Assembly: GCA_022496785.1 (NCBI GenBank)
Contig: SNAP01000002.1
Span: forward strand, 372,001-436,000
Reading direction: 5' to 3'
Origin: Marinilabiliaceae bacterium JC040
GTDB taxonomy: Bacteria > Bacteroidota > Bacteroidia > Bacteroidales > Marinifilaceae
DNA length: 64,000 nt
Positions 16,726 to 25,143 of the stretch are shown piece by piece. A model generated the notes under the pieces. It had not been told where the DNA came from. It saw only the letters and a program-made list of their open reading frames with translations, and made no database searches. Position numbers and translations under genes: made by a program. Position 1 is the stretch's first letter. Every line of letters starts with the position of its first letter.

Positions 16726-16981
16726 CTAAAATTCAAATATCTTATTAAAACTATTAGAAAATTTTGTGGAATAGAGGTTTTTCTTCCATTTTCGAATAGA
16801 TTCTTTAAAACCTCTCTCCAATCGAATTATAGAATCAACAAGAAATTCTACCATCTCATGCCATTTATCTTTGTCGAAAACATTACTAGAAGAATCTTCT
16901 AGTTTTATTCTACAAGCTCTTTTGTCATCTAATCTTTCCCAAACAAGATGTTTATCTATACTATCTTTATTGTATAATAAA
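16726..16981 (-). pseudogene. Relic of a DUF4268-domain protein
   Basis: The minus strand keeps an open frame without a start: DSIDKHLVWERLDDKRACRI, then DKDKWHEMVEFLVDSIIRLE and RGFKESI. This matches the C-terminal block of DUF4268 proteins (HLVWERLDDKxASRI, then W..M..FMVDAM.RLE.AF). The N-terminal part of the gene is absent. DUF4268 proteins are frequent in restriction and defence islands, which fits the surroundings. Confidence 0.65.
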
Positions 16982-17023
16982 AAAACGCTTTATTAACGAT
17001 GAAGATTTTTGAGGTTTAAGATC

Positions 17024-17869
17024 TTATTTAAGAATTCCTTCCAATAATCTTTTAATCTTCTTATTTATATTAGAACTATATAAATCTCTCAATTGTTGTT
17101 TTAATTCTTCTGTTTTATTACTACCATATTGAGCTAATAAATACAAACATTTAAAATCTAATGATTTATTATCAATACTATACCCCTTAACAGCAAGTCT
17201 CAACATATCTTTATATCTAGATTTAGAAAAATAATAACAAGATACTATTATCAGATTTTTTACTTTATCCTTTTTAGAGTATATTATAGTACTATTACCC
17301 AAGATTATTAATGATATCCAAGGGGCAAACAATCCTATAAAGCCCCAACTTATAGGTTTTCGATTTTGTTCTTTAGCTGCAACAAATGAATAATAAGATG
17401 CACAAAAAGTCATTATTATATATATGAATCCATAAATAAAATTGAAATAACCTAAATATTTATAGATATTAGTATCTGAAAATAATAAAAAACTAGTAAT
17501 AATTCCATATACAATAGGAAGTACAAACATCCCAATTCCCCAACTAATTAGATTTTTATGCATTTTTAGAAGAGAAATTTCTAAATACAAATATTTATCA
17601 TCAATTATCTCATTATTTGATAGAATAGAATTATTAAACTCTTCTTCGGAACATTCATTTTTTTGAAGTTTAGCAGGATTTGGCAAAGGAGGTGGACTTA
17701 CTATCTTTAAATCGATAATATCTGATAAGTCCTTAACATCTTTTACATTTGTCCATGTTTCTAGTTTTTCACTCCAAACTAGTGTGTCTTTAGTAAAACT
17801 ATATTCTTTTAATTCTTCTAAACTAAATGGTCCTTTCTGCTCTCCATTTTCTCCTATATAATATATCAT
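17024..17869 (-). CDS. GYF_2-domain membrane protein
   Basis: 281 residues. The N-terminal GYF_2 (DUF4339) domain reads YYIGENGEQKGPFSLEELKE then DTLVWSEKLETWTNV, a peptide-binding fold with the conserved GP(F/Y) and W. A Pro-rich SPPPLPNP linker follows. Then come about four hydrophobic helices (near 105-130, 138-165, 170-195), and a soluble helical C-terminal tail. It is an inner-membrane protein of unknown function. It stands alone; upstream DNA is AT-rich with no clear promoter. Confidence 0.65.
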   Translation of the reverse strand: MIYYIGENGEQKGPFSLEELKEYSFTKDTLVWSEKLETWTNVKDVKDLSDIIDLKIVSPPPLPNPAKLQKNECSEEEFNNSILSNNEIIDDKYLYLEISLLKMHKNLISWGIGMFVLPIVYGIITSFLLFSDTNIYKYLGYFNFIYGFIYIIMTFCASYYSFVAAKEQNRKPISWGFIGLFAPWISLIILGNSTIIYSKKDKVKNLIIVSCYYFSKSRYKDMLRLAVKGYSIDNKSLDFKCLYLLAQYGSNKTEELKQQLRDLYSSNINKKIKRLLEGILK

Positions 17870-18013
17870 TTCTGTATTTATTAATATTATTTTTCTATAT
17901 AGCTTATAAAATTATAATAATTTTACAATATTGATATAAATTGTTTAAATTTATTAAATAGTAAATTCTTTTTGCATAGGAAGACAGAAATGTGAGAATA
18001 TATATAAAATCAC

Positions 18014-18021
18014 TATATTTG
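18014..18021 (+). promoter_or_regulatory. -7 box for the 61-residue protein gene
   Basis: TATATTTG matches TAnnTTTG and lies 22 bases before the start codon at 18044. Confidence 0.55.
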
Positions 18022-18043
18022 TAGCGAACTAATAGATGTAAAG

Positions 18044-18229
18044 ATGAAGAATAAAAAATTTACTCAGACTGATTACATCAAAGCCAACAGACGAGCTTCT
18101 CGTTTGGAGGAGATTGAGAATCACAAGCGCCCCATAAATATTGCAAGGGTGCACAAGTCGAAAAAGGTTTATGACCGTAAACGTAGTAAGGCAGAGTTGA
18201 AAAAGGCTCTGCCTTATTCTTTTTTATAG
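18044..18229 (+). CDS. Small basic protein, 61 aa
   Basis: A Lys/Arg-rich peptide (MKNKKFTQTDYIKANRRASR, then HKRPINIARVHKSKKVYDRK and AELKKALPYSFL) with no signal peptide or membrane helix. It resembles small conserved basic proteins of Bacteroidales with the same HKSKKVYDRK core, probably nucleic-acid or ribosome associated, but I cannot name it. It has its own promoter. The last 12 codons are built from the arms of the transcription terminator, so stop codon and terminator coincide. Confidence 0.6.
   Translation: MKNKKFTQTDYIKANRRASRLEEIENHKRPINIARVHKSKKVYDRKRSKAELKKALPYSFL
18188..18225 (+). terminator. Terminator embedded in the 3' end of a coding sequence
   Basis: AAGGCAGAG (18188-18196) pairs perfectly with CTCTGCCTT (18207-18215), followed by ATTCTTTTTTA. 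The hairpin codes for the last residues of the 61-residue protein, whose stop codon is at 18227-18229. Confidence 0.85.
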
Positions 18230-18319
18230 AATTAGTTTCTACATCTTTATATACTTCGGTTAGAAGTTTTTTTACTACTCACATATTTTATAAGGTATCA
18301 TATAATAAAGAAAAAGTTG

Positions 18320-18327
18320 TATATTTG
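18320..18327 (+). promoter_or_regulatory. -7 box of the hipBA operon
   Basis: TATATTTG fits TAnnTTTG, 24 bases before the hipB start. The overlapping TATATTATATGATG stretch is rich in short palindromes and could hold the HipB operator. Confidence 0.5.
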
Positions 18328-18351
18328 TATATTATATGATGACTTACGCTT

Positions 18352-18672
18352 ATGGCAAAGAATACAATGGGAACTAAACTTCCTCGAAAATTAGAGCAAC
18401 GAATGAAGATTGTTGGCGAACAAATAAAATTGGCTCGCTTACGTAGAGATTTAAGTATAGCACAAATAGCAGAACGTGCTACTTGCTCGCCTCTTACTGT
18501 TTCACGAATAGAAAAAGGTGTTCCAACAGTTGCTATCGGAATCTATCTTCGAGTACTATATGCTTTACAATTAGACGAGGATATTTTATGGATAGCAAAA
18601 GAAGATCGTTTAGGTAAGTCGCTTCAAGATTTGAATTTAAAGAATCGTCAACGTGCATCAAAAAAGGAGTAA
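18352..18672 (+). CDS. hipB: HipB-like antitoxin, XRE helix-turn-helix
   Basis: 106-residue DNA-binding protein. The helix-turn-helix spans about residues 25-75: IKLARLRRDLSIAQIAERA, then SPLTVSRIEKG and LYALQLDEDI. As in other HipBA modules, it should bind and inhibit the kinase encoded next and repress the shared promoter. The 3-base gap to hipA shows co-transcription. The C-terminal tail (GKSLQDLNLKNRQ) is the likely partner-binding part. Confidence 0.85.
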   Translation: MAKNTMGTKLPRKLEQRMKIVGEQIKLARLRRDLSIAQIAERATCSPLTVSRIEKGVPTVAIGIYLRVLYALQLDEDILWIAKEDRLGKSLQDLNLKNRQRASKKE

Positions 18673-18675
18673 AAA

Positions 18676-19941
18676 ATGGAAAGATTATTAGTATATGCAG
18701 ATTTTGATTGGCTGAAAGAAATCACTCTTATCGGAGAATTACATTATGAATCTCTTCGAGGTTCAGATAGTTACGGTTTTAAGTACGATGAAAATTGGCT
18801 AAAGAAATACGGAAATCTAATTCTAAGTGATGACTTGAATAATTATCCTGGACAACAATACACACAACCCGAAAAAGATATCTTCGGATGTTTCTCTGAT
18901 GCTTTACCTGATCGTTGGGGACGTACACTACTCAACCGAAGAGAACAAGTTCTTGCAAATGAAGAGAAACGCCCTATTCGTCGCTTGACATCTTTTGATT
19001 ATCTAAAAGGTATTGACGATGCTTCACGTATGGGTGGATTCCGTTTTAAAACAAAAGCTGAAGATGTATTTATAAATTCCACTACCTCTTTTCGTATTCC
19101 ACCATTAACAAATATTAGAGATTTACTGTATGCTAGTAATGAAGTTGAAAAAAGTGAAGATGCAAATCAACTACCTAATAAAAAATGGATTACTCAATTA
19201 GTACAACCAGGATCTTCACTGGGTGGAGCTCGACCTAAATCGAGTGTTACAGATAAAAATAAAACACTATTTATAGCTAAATTTCCATCTCGAAAAGATG
19301 ATTACGACATGGGAATTTGGGAGCATTTCTGCCATTTATTAGCTATAGAGGCAGGAATAAATACAGCCAATACAAAGGTTATTTCCACAAATGATAAATA
19401 TCATACCCTACTCTCAAAAAGATTTGATAGAACATCAGATGGAAAGCGAATACATTTTGCTTCGGCTATGACTTTACTTGGACTCTCTGATGGAGATAAT
19501 GCAAGCACTGGAAACGGATATTTGGATATTGTAGATTTCATACTCAGAAACTGCACTGATGTAAATTTAAATCTAAAAGAATTATTCAAACGAGTAGCTT
19601 TTAATATTTGCATAGCAAATTCTGATGATCATTTCCGTAATCATGGCTTTTTGCTTACCCAAAAGGGTTGGACACTCTCTCCTGCCTATGATATGAATCC
19701 AACGCAAAACAGATATCAAAGTCTTCTTATTTCAGATTCATCAAATGAAGCTGACTTATCAATACTATTAGAAACATGTGAAGATTATATGCTTAGTAAG
19801 GGAATAGCTTCAAATATTATTTCTGAAGTAGTAAAAGCCGTGAGCCAATGGAAAAGTTTAGTCACAAAACTAGGTATTGCGAATCGAGAAATAGATCTAT
19901 TTGGAGAAATATTCGAAGAAAGAATAAAAATGTTTAAATAG
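18676..19941 (+). CDS. hipA: HipA-family serine/threonine kinase toxin
   Basis: 421-residue full-length HipA: N-subdomain with GCFSDALPDRWGR (71-83), Gly-rich loop GSSLGGARPKS (179-189), Lys in FIAKFPS, catalytic loop NSDDHFRNHG (315-324) and metal-binding SPAYDMNP (335-342). The known relative HipA phosphorylates glutamyl-tRNA synthetase and causes dormancy; the target here is unknown. All kinase residues appear intact, and Ser180/181 in the loop could be the autophosphorylation site. It pairs with the antitoxin gene just upstream. It differs from the second HipA-type locus near 61-62 kb, which is split into three genes. Confidence 0.9.
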   Translation: MERLLVYADFDWLKEITLIGELHYESLRGSDSYGFKYDENWLKKYGNLILSDDLNNYPGQQYTQPEKDIFGCFSDALPDRWGRTLLNRREQVLANEEKRPIRRLTSFDYLKGIDDASRMGGFRFKTKAEDVFINSTTSFRIPPLTNIRDLLYASNEVEKSEDANQLPNKKWITQLVQPGSSLGGARPKSSVTDKNKTLFIAKFPSRKDDYDMGIWEHFCHLLAIEAGINTANTKVISTNDKYHTLLSKRFDRTSDGKRIHFASAMTLLGLSDGDNASTGNGYLDIVDFILRNCTDVNLNLKELFKRVAFNICIANSDDHFRNHGFLLTQKGWTLSPAYDMNPTQNRYQSLLISDSSNEADLSILLETCEDYMLSKGIASNIISEVVKAVSQWKSLVTKLGIANREIDLFGEIFEERIKMFK

Positions 19942-20103
19942 ATTCACTCTTTAAAACCAACAACTTCAATAATGATTGCAACTACAGTAATTCCAGACAG
20001 CAAAGGACCAGATACAGGAGATCGCTTATTTAATACAATATAAAAACAATCAAAGGATATAGTGCTGTTATGAATTTAATAATTACACTGTGGAAGAAAT
20101 AAA

Positions 20104-20129
20104 AACACTATACAGAAAAGTGTCTTTTT
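20104..20129 (+). terminator. Possible terminator after hipA
   Basis: ACACT (20104-20108) pairs with AGTGT (20118-20122), flanked by A-rich and T-rich sides (CTTTTTAT). It is a short stem about 160 bases after the hipA stop. A second hairpin AAAGGAGT/ACTCCTTT lies at 20137-20167, between the convergent genes. Confidence 0.45.
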
Positions 20130-20202
20130 ATACAACAAAAGGAGTTTAGCTAAAAACTACACTCCTTTACTACCTTAAACATTAATATAATAACAAATCT
20201 AA

Positions 20203-20700
20203 CTAGATTTCTCCTCTACACGCTACCCATAAATATTTTCTAATTCTATCATTGAATTTATCAATGATACTAGATAAAAGAACACTTTTGCCTTTATCAC
20301 TATTTAAAGAAACAAATATCTTTGAACTATCTTTTATATTTGCATTATTATGGTAAACTGATAATTTAACCTTTTTTCCATTGCTAGATTTTACTTCAAC
20401 TATACTCTTTGAAAGATTTGAAGGATAGATTAGTTCTACACCTGTAGGATACAACAATAGCATATCTCTTTGTAAAGATCCTTCACCTATTTTACTAGAT
20501 TTCATATCTGCATATGGTTCATGAACTTTTCCTTCTACAAGAGCTTCATCTACTATTCTTTTACCTACTTCCGCCCACATTTTTCTATCTTCAAATGTAT
20601 AAAGATATAGATAAGCTCTACCATTTTGAGGACTTACAAGACGGAAATCTGATTTTGCCATTGCCCCGTGACCATAAATTACTACTAAATTTTCTTCCAT
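20203..20700 (-). CDS. Hypothetical protein, possibly Stv-like
   Basis: 165 residues without signal peptide or membrane helix. The start LVVIYGHGAMAKSDFRLVSP and the end KYLWVACRGEI recall the Stv-type domain, which begins with a GHG turn and ends in W(A)ACR; that domain occurs in putative adhesins and polymorphic toxins. The middle (GEGSLQRDMLLLYPTGVELI) shows no catalytic signature. The gene stands alone beside the HipBA module. The family suggestion rests on two short motifs only. Confidence 0.5.
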   Translation of the reverse strand: MEENLVVIYGHGAMAKSDFRLVSPQNGRAYLYLYTFEDRKMWAEVGKRIVDEALVEGKVHEPYADMKSSKIGEGSLQRDMLLLYPTGVELIYPSNLSKSIVEVKSSNGKKVKLSVYHNNANIKDSSKIFVSLNSDKGKSVLLSSIIDKFNDRIRKYLWVACRGEI

Positions 20701-20890
20701 TTTTCTATTATTTTATAATACATTAATAATTTGTTCCAAGATTGTTTATTCTTCCTGGTTATCTGTATTTTCAAAGGTATTAGAAGATTTATCCTCTTTT
20801 TATACATCTTTTATAAACTACTTAGATTAGCATATTTTCATATCTTTGATATAATTGTATTAAACTTACTTTATCTATTAATATATATAC

Positions 20891-21226
20891 ATGAAAGATT
20901 TAATTGCTTGTTGCGGATTGGATTGTGAGAATTGTGAGGCTCGTATTGCCACTATCAATGATGATGATGAATTGAGAGAAAAAACGGCTAAGAAATGGTG
21001 TGAAATGAACCATACCGATTTAATTACAAAAGATAGCATTCAATGTATGGGATGCAGAACTGATGGTGTGAAATTTGAGTATTGTAGATCGATGTGCGAG
21101 ATTCGTAAGTGTGTGAAGAAAAATGGTTTTAACACTTGTGCCGATTGCCCTAAATTGAATTCTTGTAGTTTAGTTGGTGCTATTATTAAGAACAATGAAG
21201 ATGCTAGAAAAAATTTGTATTTTTGA
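20891..21226 (+). CDS. DUF3795 Cys-rich protein
   Basis: 111 residues with about 13 cysteines in the DUF3795 pattern: CCGLDCENCEARIAT at the start, then CMGCRTDG, CRSMCEIRKCV and CADCPKLNSCS. Such proteins probably bind zinc or an Fe-S cluster; no function is established. It is common in anaerobic Bacteroidota and Firmicutes. It lies 72 bases before an AlaX-like gene on the same strand, with T-ending codons in both. Confidence 0.8.
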   Translation: MKDLIACCGLDCENCEARIATINDDDELREKTAKKWCEMNHTDLITKDSIQCMGCRTDGVKFEYCRSMCEIRKCVKKNGFNTCADCPKLNSCSLVGAIIKNNEDARKNLYF

Positions 21227-21298
21227 TTGAGAATTTAATCTTAAAATAAGTGTAGATTTTCACTGAATTATTAATAATATCTTTTAAAACAGATTAAT

Positions 21299-21778
21299 AT
21301 GGAAAATGAAATAAATAAGCATAATAAAAAAGAATATCCTCCAATGCATTCAGCAGAGCATATTTTGAATAGAACTATGGTGAATATGTTTGGATGCCCT
21401 AGATCGAAAAATGCTCATATAGAGAGAAAAAAGAGTAAGTGCGATTATGAATTAAAGAATGCTCCAACCGAAGAAGAAGTAAAAGCTATTGAAGATAAGG
21501 TGAATGAAGTGATTAAGCAGAATCTTTCTGTTTGCGTTGATTTTATTAATAGAAATGAAGCTAAAGATTTAGTTGATTTGTCTAAACTGCCAGAGCATGC
21601 TAGTGAGACTTTAAGAATTGTGAAGATTGGGGATTATGATGTTTGTGCTTGCGCTGGAGACCATGTAGAGAATACTTCTGAGATTGATAAGTTTAAGATT
21701 ATTAGCTCTGACTTCTCTATTGAAGAGGGTGCTGATTTTGGAAGATGGAGAGTGAGATTTAAATTGATTAAGGAATAA
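21299..21778 (+). CDS. AlaX-like aminoacyl-tRNA editing protein
   Basis: 159-residue stand-alone version of the second additional domain of Ala/Thr-tRNA synthetases. It carries the zinc ligands HSAEH (His17, His21) and the CACAGDHV motif with conserved Cys and His, followed by FGRWRVRFKL. Such proteins hydrolyse mischarged tRNA (Ser- or Gly-tRNA-Ala type) in trans. The short length matches the compact AlaX class. Which amino acid is cleared cannot be read from sequence. A strong terminator follows the stop. Confidence 0.78.
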   Translation: MENEINKHNKKEYPPMHSAEHILNRTMVNMFGCPRSKNAHIERKKSKCDYELKNAPTEEEVKAIEDKVNEVIKQNLSVCVDFINRNEAKDLVDLSKLPEHASETLRIVKIGDYDVCACAGDHVENTSEIDKFKIISSDFSIEEGADFGRWRVRFKLIKE

Positions 21779-21786
21779 AAAAATCA

Positions 21787-21820
21787 GAGGTATATCATAG
21801 ATAATATACCTCATCTTTTA
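21787..21820 (+). terminator. Terminator after the AlaX-like gene
   Basis: GAGGTATAT (21787-21795) pairs with ATATACCTC (21804-21812), followed by ATCTTTTA. It lies between convergent genes and may serve both. Confidence 0.75.
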
Positions 21821-21855
21821 AGTAATTTGCATGTATTAGCTTTTCCCCATTAATT

Positions 21856-22860
21856 CTATTTTCTTTGAATTTCTAGTAAAGCTCTATCAATAATTTCATC
21901 GTGTAGCCTATCTTTCCAATCTATTAATACTTTAATATCTGCAGGTACCCCCTTCTCCCAATCTGGCTTTTTGTCTAGATTAAGTGTTTGTGTGATAGAA
22001 AATCGGTATGTCCAACCATTTGGTAATTGACCGCCGTTTGGTAGACCTAAGCCCCCTCCTGTTGTATCTCCTACTAATATCATATTAGGAATGGCTTTTG
22101 TTGCTAGTGATGTGAAAGATCCTGCACTATAGGTTCCTCTGTCTACTAATACCATTACTTTGTTTTTATATCTTATTCCATCGTATGGTTTCAATTTGCA
22201 TGGTTTAGGATCGCTAAAATCGTTATGACCTTTACCTGTTTTTATTCTTGAATAGTATAATGTTGTTTCTTTTTCTATGAATCGTGATAGTAGTGTGAAG
22301 ATATCTGTTACAGCTCCTCCTCCATTCTCTCTTAAATCAATTATTAACCCTTCTGTATTCTTGTATCTATTTAGAATAAAGTCTAATTGATTGTCGTCAA
22401 CAGTTCCTGTGAATGAAGGAAATCTAATATATCCCACTTTCTTATTTGCCATAAAATCGTGAGTGAATGGACCTGTTATTTTATAATTTCTAGGAAGATA
22501 ATTGTCTTCTATTATTCTCCAATCGAAATTGTCTTGTCCTAAATATTTAACTCCAAAACGTGAAATATCGAAGTATGATATAAGGTTGGTATGATCGTCT
22601 TTTAATTCCGATAACATTGAACCTAATATCTTAAATAATTCTTCGTCGCTTGTTTTATTGGTTATTTTAGATGAGTATTTTGCTTTTACTGCATCCCAAT
22701 CTATTCCTTTGACATCAAAGTATGAGTATTTTTCATCACACTGTTTCCATAAATAATCAAAGTTTGTTTTTGCATTTGTAGATTCTAAATCTTCATCGAG
22801 TATTACTGATTGACAAGCTGCAAATAGTGGTAACATCAGTAGTATTATATATTTTTTCAT
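21856..22860 (-). CDS. S41-family peptidase lipoprotein
   Basis: 334 residues with a lipoprotein signal ending LFAACQ (Cys16), so it is anchored in the envelope. The peptidase core has RFPSFTG, LIIDLRENGGGAV, and the catalytic Ser in RGTYSAGSFT followed by GDTTGGGLGLP, as in C-terminal processing and tricorn-like proteases. There is no evident PDZ domain; the N-terminal helical part (FDYLWKQCDEKYSYFD) is typical of the tricorn-type subgroup in Bacteroidota. It starts 3 bases after an outer-membrane protein gene and is co-transcribed with it. The substrate is unknown. Confidence 0.85.
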   Translation of the reverse strand: MKKYIILLMLPLFAACQSVILDEDLESTNAKTNFDYLWKQCDEKYSYFDVKGIDWDAVKAKYSSKITNKTSDEELFKILGSMLSELKDDHTNLISYFDISRFGVKYLGQDNFDWRIIEDNYLPRNYKITGPFTHDFMANKKVGYIRFPSFTGTVDDNQLDFILNRYKNTEGLIIDLRENGGGAVTDIFTLLSRFIEKETTLYYSRIKTGKGHNDFSDPKPCKLKPYDGIRYKNKVMVLVDRGTYSAGSFTSLATKAIPNMILVGDTTGGGLGLPNGGQLPNGWTYRFSITQTLNLDKKPDWEKGVPADIKVLIDWKDRLHDEIIDRALLEIQRK

Positions 22861-22863
22861 GAT

Positions 22864-23706
22864 TTACTTTGTTTTAAATAATAATGCGATTTTTAATTTA
22901 AAATTAGCTATCTCAAATTTATCTAAATTCCCTCCTGTTTTATAGGCATCTAGCTCGTATCCTAGTTTTATAGCATTCCCATTTTTTAAGAATACTGTGT
23001 AGTTTAATTCTGTTCCAATTCTGTATCCATTAAACATTTTGAATTTATATCCATCAAAGATACTTGGATCGTTTACTACTGAAGAATCCCCAGTATACGC
23101 ATATCCGTTTCTATAGGTATTATTCATTAAAGCCAATTTCATATTGAAAGATAATTCTCTTTTACGTGGCTGGAATGTGAATGGAATAAAAAGTATCTTG
23201 AAACGTTTTGTTTCTTTATTTGAGATGTTCCAAGATATTTTACCTGAAGCTGATAAAGTTGAAAAGAATTCTATCCCCACTGCATTGTTCTGAAATGATG
23301 GATTGTTTCTATATTGAAATGTGTTTTTAAATTCTCCTCCCACTTTACACATAAATCTTTCATTATGCCATACTGGATATATCTTTGAATATGAAAGATT
23401 TCCTATCATCACATTTGATGTATAGGTTGTTTTATTTATTGTATTGATAGCATTACCTGTAGCAAATGAAAATTTTAATTCCCTTTCTTTTCCACTATCA
23501 AATTTTATAAAACCAGTTTCCATATATTTTAAAAAACCTGAATAGAAAAGAGGAGATGTTCCTAAATCTTTAAATTTTACTATATCGAAACCTGCACCTA
23601 TATGTATAAATTTTCCATCATACTTTTTTGTGCTTTCATAATTGTTCTGTCCATAAACAAACACTGAGACAAATAGTCCCAAGATTACTAATAGTTTACG
23701 TTTCAT
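22864..23706 (-). CDS. Predicted outer-membrane beta-barrel protein
   Basis: 280 residues with a signal peptide (MKRKLLVILGLFVSVFVYGQ). The rest alternates polar and aromatic/hydrophobic residues in strands ending in aromatic residues (GAGFDIVKFKDLG, FKMFNGYRIGTELNYTVFL, FKLKIALLFKTK), as in 8-12-strand barrels. I do not recognise a specific family. It sits 3 bases upstream of the S41 peptidase gene and 173 bases downstream of an AraC-type regulator on the same strand, which may control the pair. Confidence 0.65.
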   Translation of the reverse strand: MKRKLLVILGLFVSVFVYGQNNYESTKKYDGKFIHIGAGFDIVKFKDLGTSPLFYSGFLKYMETGFIKFDSGKERELKFSFATGNAINTINKTTYTSNVMIGNLSYSKIYPVWHNERFMCKVGGEFKNTFQYRNNPSFQNNAVGIEFFSTLSASGKISWNISNKETKRFKILFIPFTFQPRKRELSFNMKLALMNNTYRNGYAYTGDSSVVNDPSIFDGYKFKMFNGYRIGTELNYTVFLKNGNAIKLGYELDAYKTGGNLDKFEIANFKLKIALLFKTK

Positions 23707-23879
23707 ACATTCTTTAGTTTATTATTAATATTAAATAGGCAATAAATTGTATCTCAGATTTGGGTTAGTTTTTGATTCACAATTTATCTTCTACGTTTAT
23801 TTCAAAACAAAGATTGTAATAAATGTTTTATGGATGGTATAATTCTATTATTATAACGTCTTATTTTCAGAAATCAGTA

Positions 23880-25025
23880 TTATTTTCCAGATTTAGTAGT
23901 TTTTAGAAACTGTAAAGGCGTGAGATTCAGCTCTTTCTTAAAAGCAGTGTAAAATGCACTATTACTATTGAAACCAGCTTCTATACCTATACCTTCTATG
24001 TTTAAATGCTCTTTTTCTTTCGTTTTAAATAGTTCTTTCGCTTCCTCTACTCGGTATTTATTTATAAAACGATTAAAGTTTTCGTGACTAATTATATTTA
24101 TAGATCTAGATACTGTTCGGGGGTGTTCTCCTATCTTATTTGCTATTATTGCTACTGTAAGATCGGGATTAAGATATAATTTTTCCTCTCTTAAAAGTTC
24201 TTCTACTTTATTAAAAATCTCTTCATATTTGTCTGTCTTCTCTTCTATAAGTTCTTGTTCTTTGTTTAAAGATTCTTCTGTATCTATGGATTGTATCTTA
24301 GACTCTTTACTTTTTAATGTTTTTACAACAGATAGATTTATTGATGTTTGTTGTGATAATCCGTTATAGGCTATCCAGAATGTTATAAATAAACCCAATA
24401 GAGATAAAATTAATTCAGAAATAAATCCTGGAAAGAATATTGTAGATATTAAGCCAAATAGAAATAAAATAACTAGTAGTTGTATTACCACTAAAAGCCA
24501 TTTAAGTTCTCTATTTTCTATGGAACTATACTGATTTTTAAGGATCTTTGAATGTCTTACTATTTTCTTATATATAATTGGTATTAATACACATAAATAG
24601 ATAAAACCACATAGTTCAAATAGACCATAAATTAATGAATTGTGAACTGTTTGATAGATCTTTATTGGGAAAAATATTAATCCGATATTTAGTAGAAAAT
24701 CGAAGATTCCTGGTATTAATAGTAAATAGGTCTTGCTTTTAATCTTTTCTATCGATACCCTTTCTACATATAAATATAGAAGAGTAGGCATTAACCATAG
24801 AAAATTAAATGAAAGCACCTTTAAGTATTTATTGTTTACGTATAGACTGAAGACTTCAAATATATCTGATAAACTTGAAAGGCCTGATACCATTAGAAAT
24901 ATTCCTAATAGAAAAAGTGAATTGTTTTTTTTCCTGTTTAAAGCAAAAAGAAAGATTCCTACTGATATGGCTTGACACATATCTATTGAATTTAAAAGTA
25001 AAAAGAATACTTTATTTATTTCCAT
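23880..25025 (-). CDS. AraC-family regulator with membrane N terminus
   Basis: 381 residues. About seven hydrophobic helices fill residues 1-225. A charged linker follows (ESLNKEQELIEEKTDKYEEI). The C-terminal AraC DNA-binding domain covers about 280-380: LTVAIIANKIGEHPRTVSRS, INKYRVEEAKELF, GIGIEAGFNSNSAFYTAFKK and TPLQFLK. The membrane half probably senses an envelope signal. It lies upstream of the beta-barrel/S41 pair on the same strand and divergently from a BASS-type transporter gene. Targets are inferred from position only. Confidence 0.85.
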   Translation of the reverse strand: MEINKVFFLLLNSIDMCQAISVGIFLFALNRKKNNSLFLLGIFLMVSGLSSLSDIFEVFSLYVNNKYLKVLSFNFLWLMPTLLYLYVERVSIEKIKSKTYLLLIPGIFDFLLNIGLIFFPIKIYQTVHNSLIYGLFELCGFIYLCVLIPIIYKKIVRHSKILKNQYSSIENRELKWLLVVIQLLVILFLFGLISTIFFPGFISELILSLLGLFITFWIAYNGLSQQTSINLSVVKTLKSKESKIQSIDTEESLNKEQELIEEKTDKYEEIFNKVEELLREEKLYLNPDLTVAIIANKIGEHPRTVSRSINIISHENFNRFINKYRVEEAKELFKTKEKEHLNIEGIGIEAGFNSNSAFYTAFKKELNLTPLQFLKTTKSGK

Positions 25026-25143
25026 ATAATATTAGTTAAGATCTTAGAACAAAAATATATAATAATCTCTTATTAGAAAGCTATACATTCATATCTTTGA
25101 AAATTATTCAATATATTTAGGTATAAATTAAATTTGAAATTAT

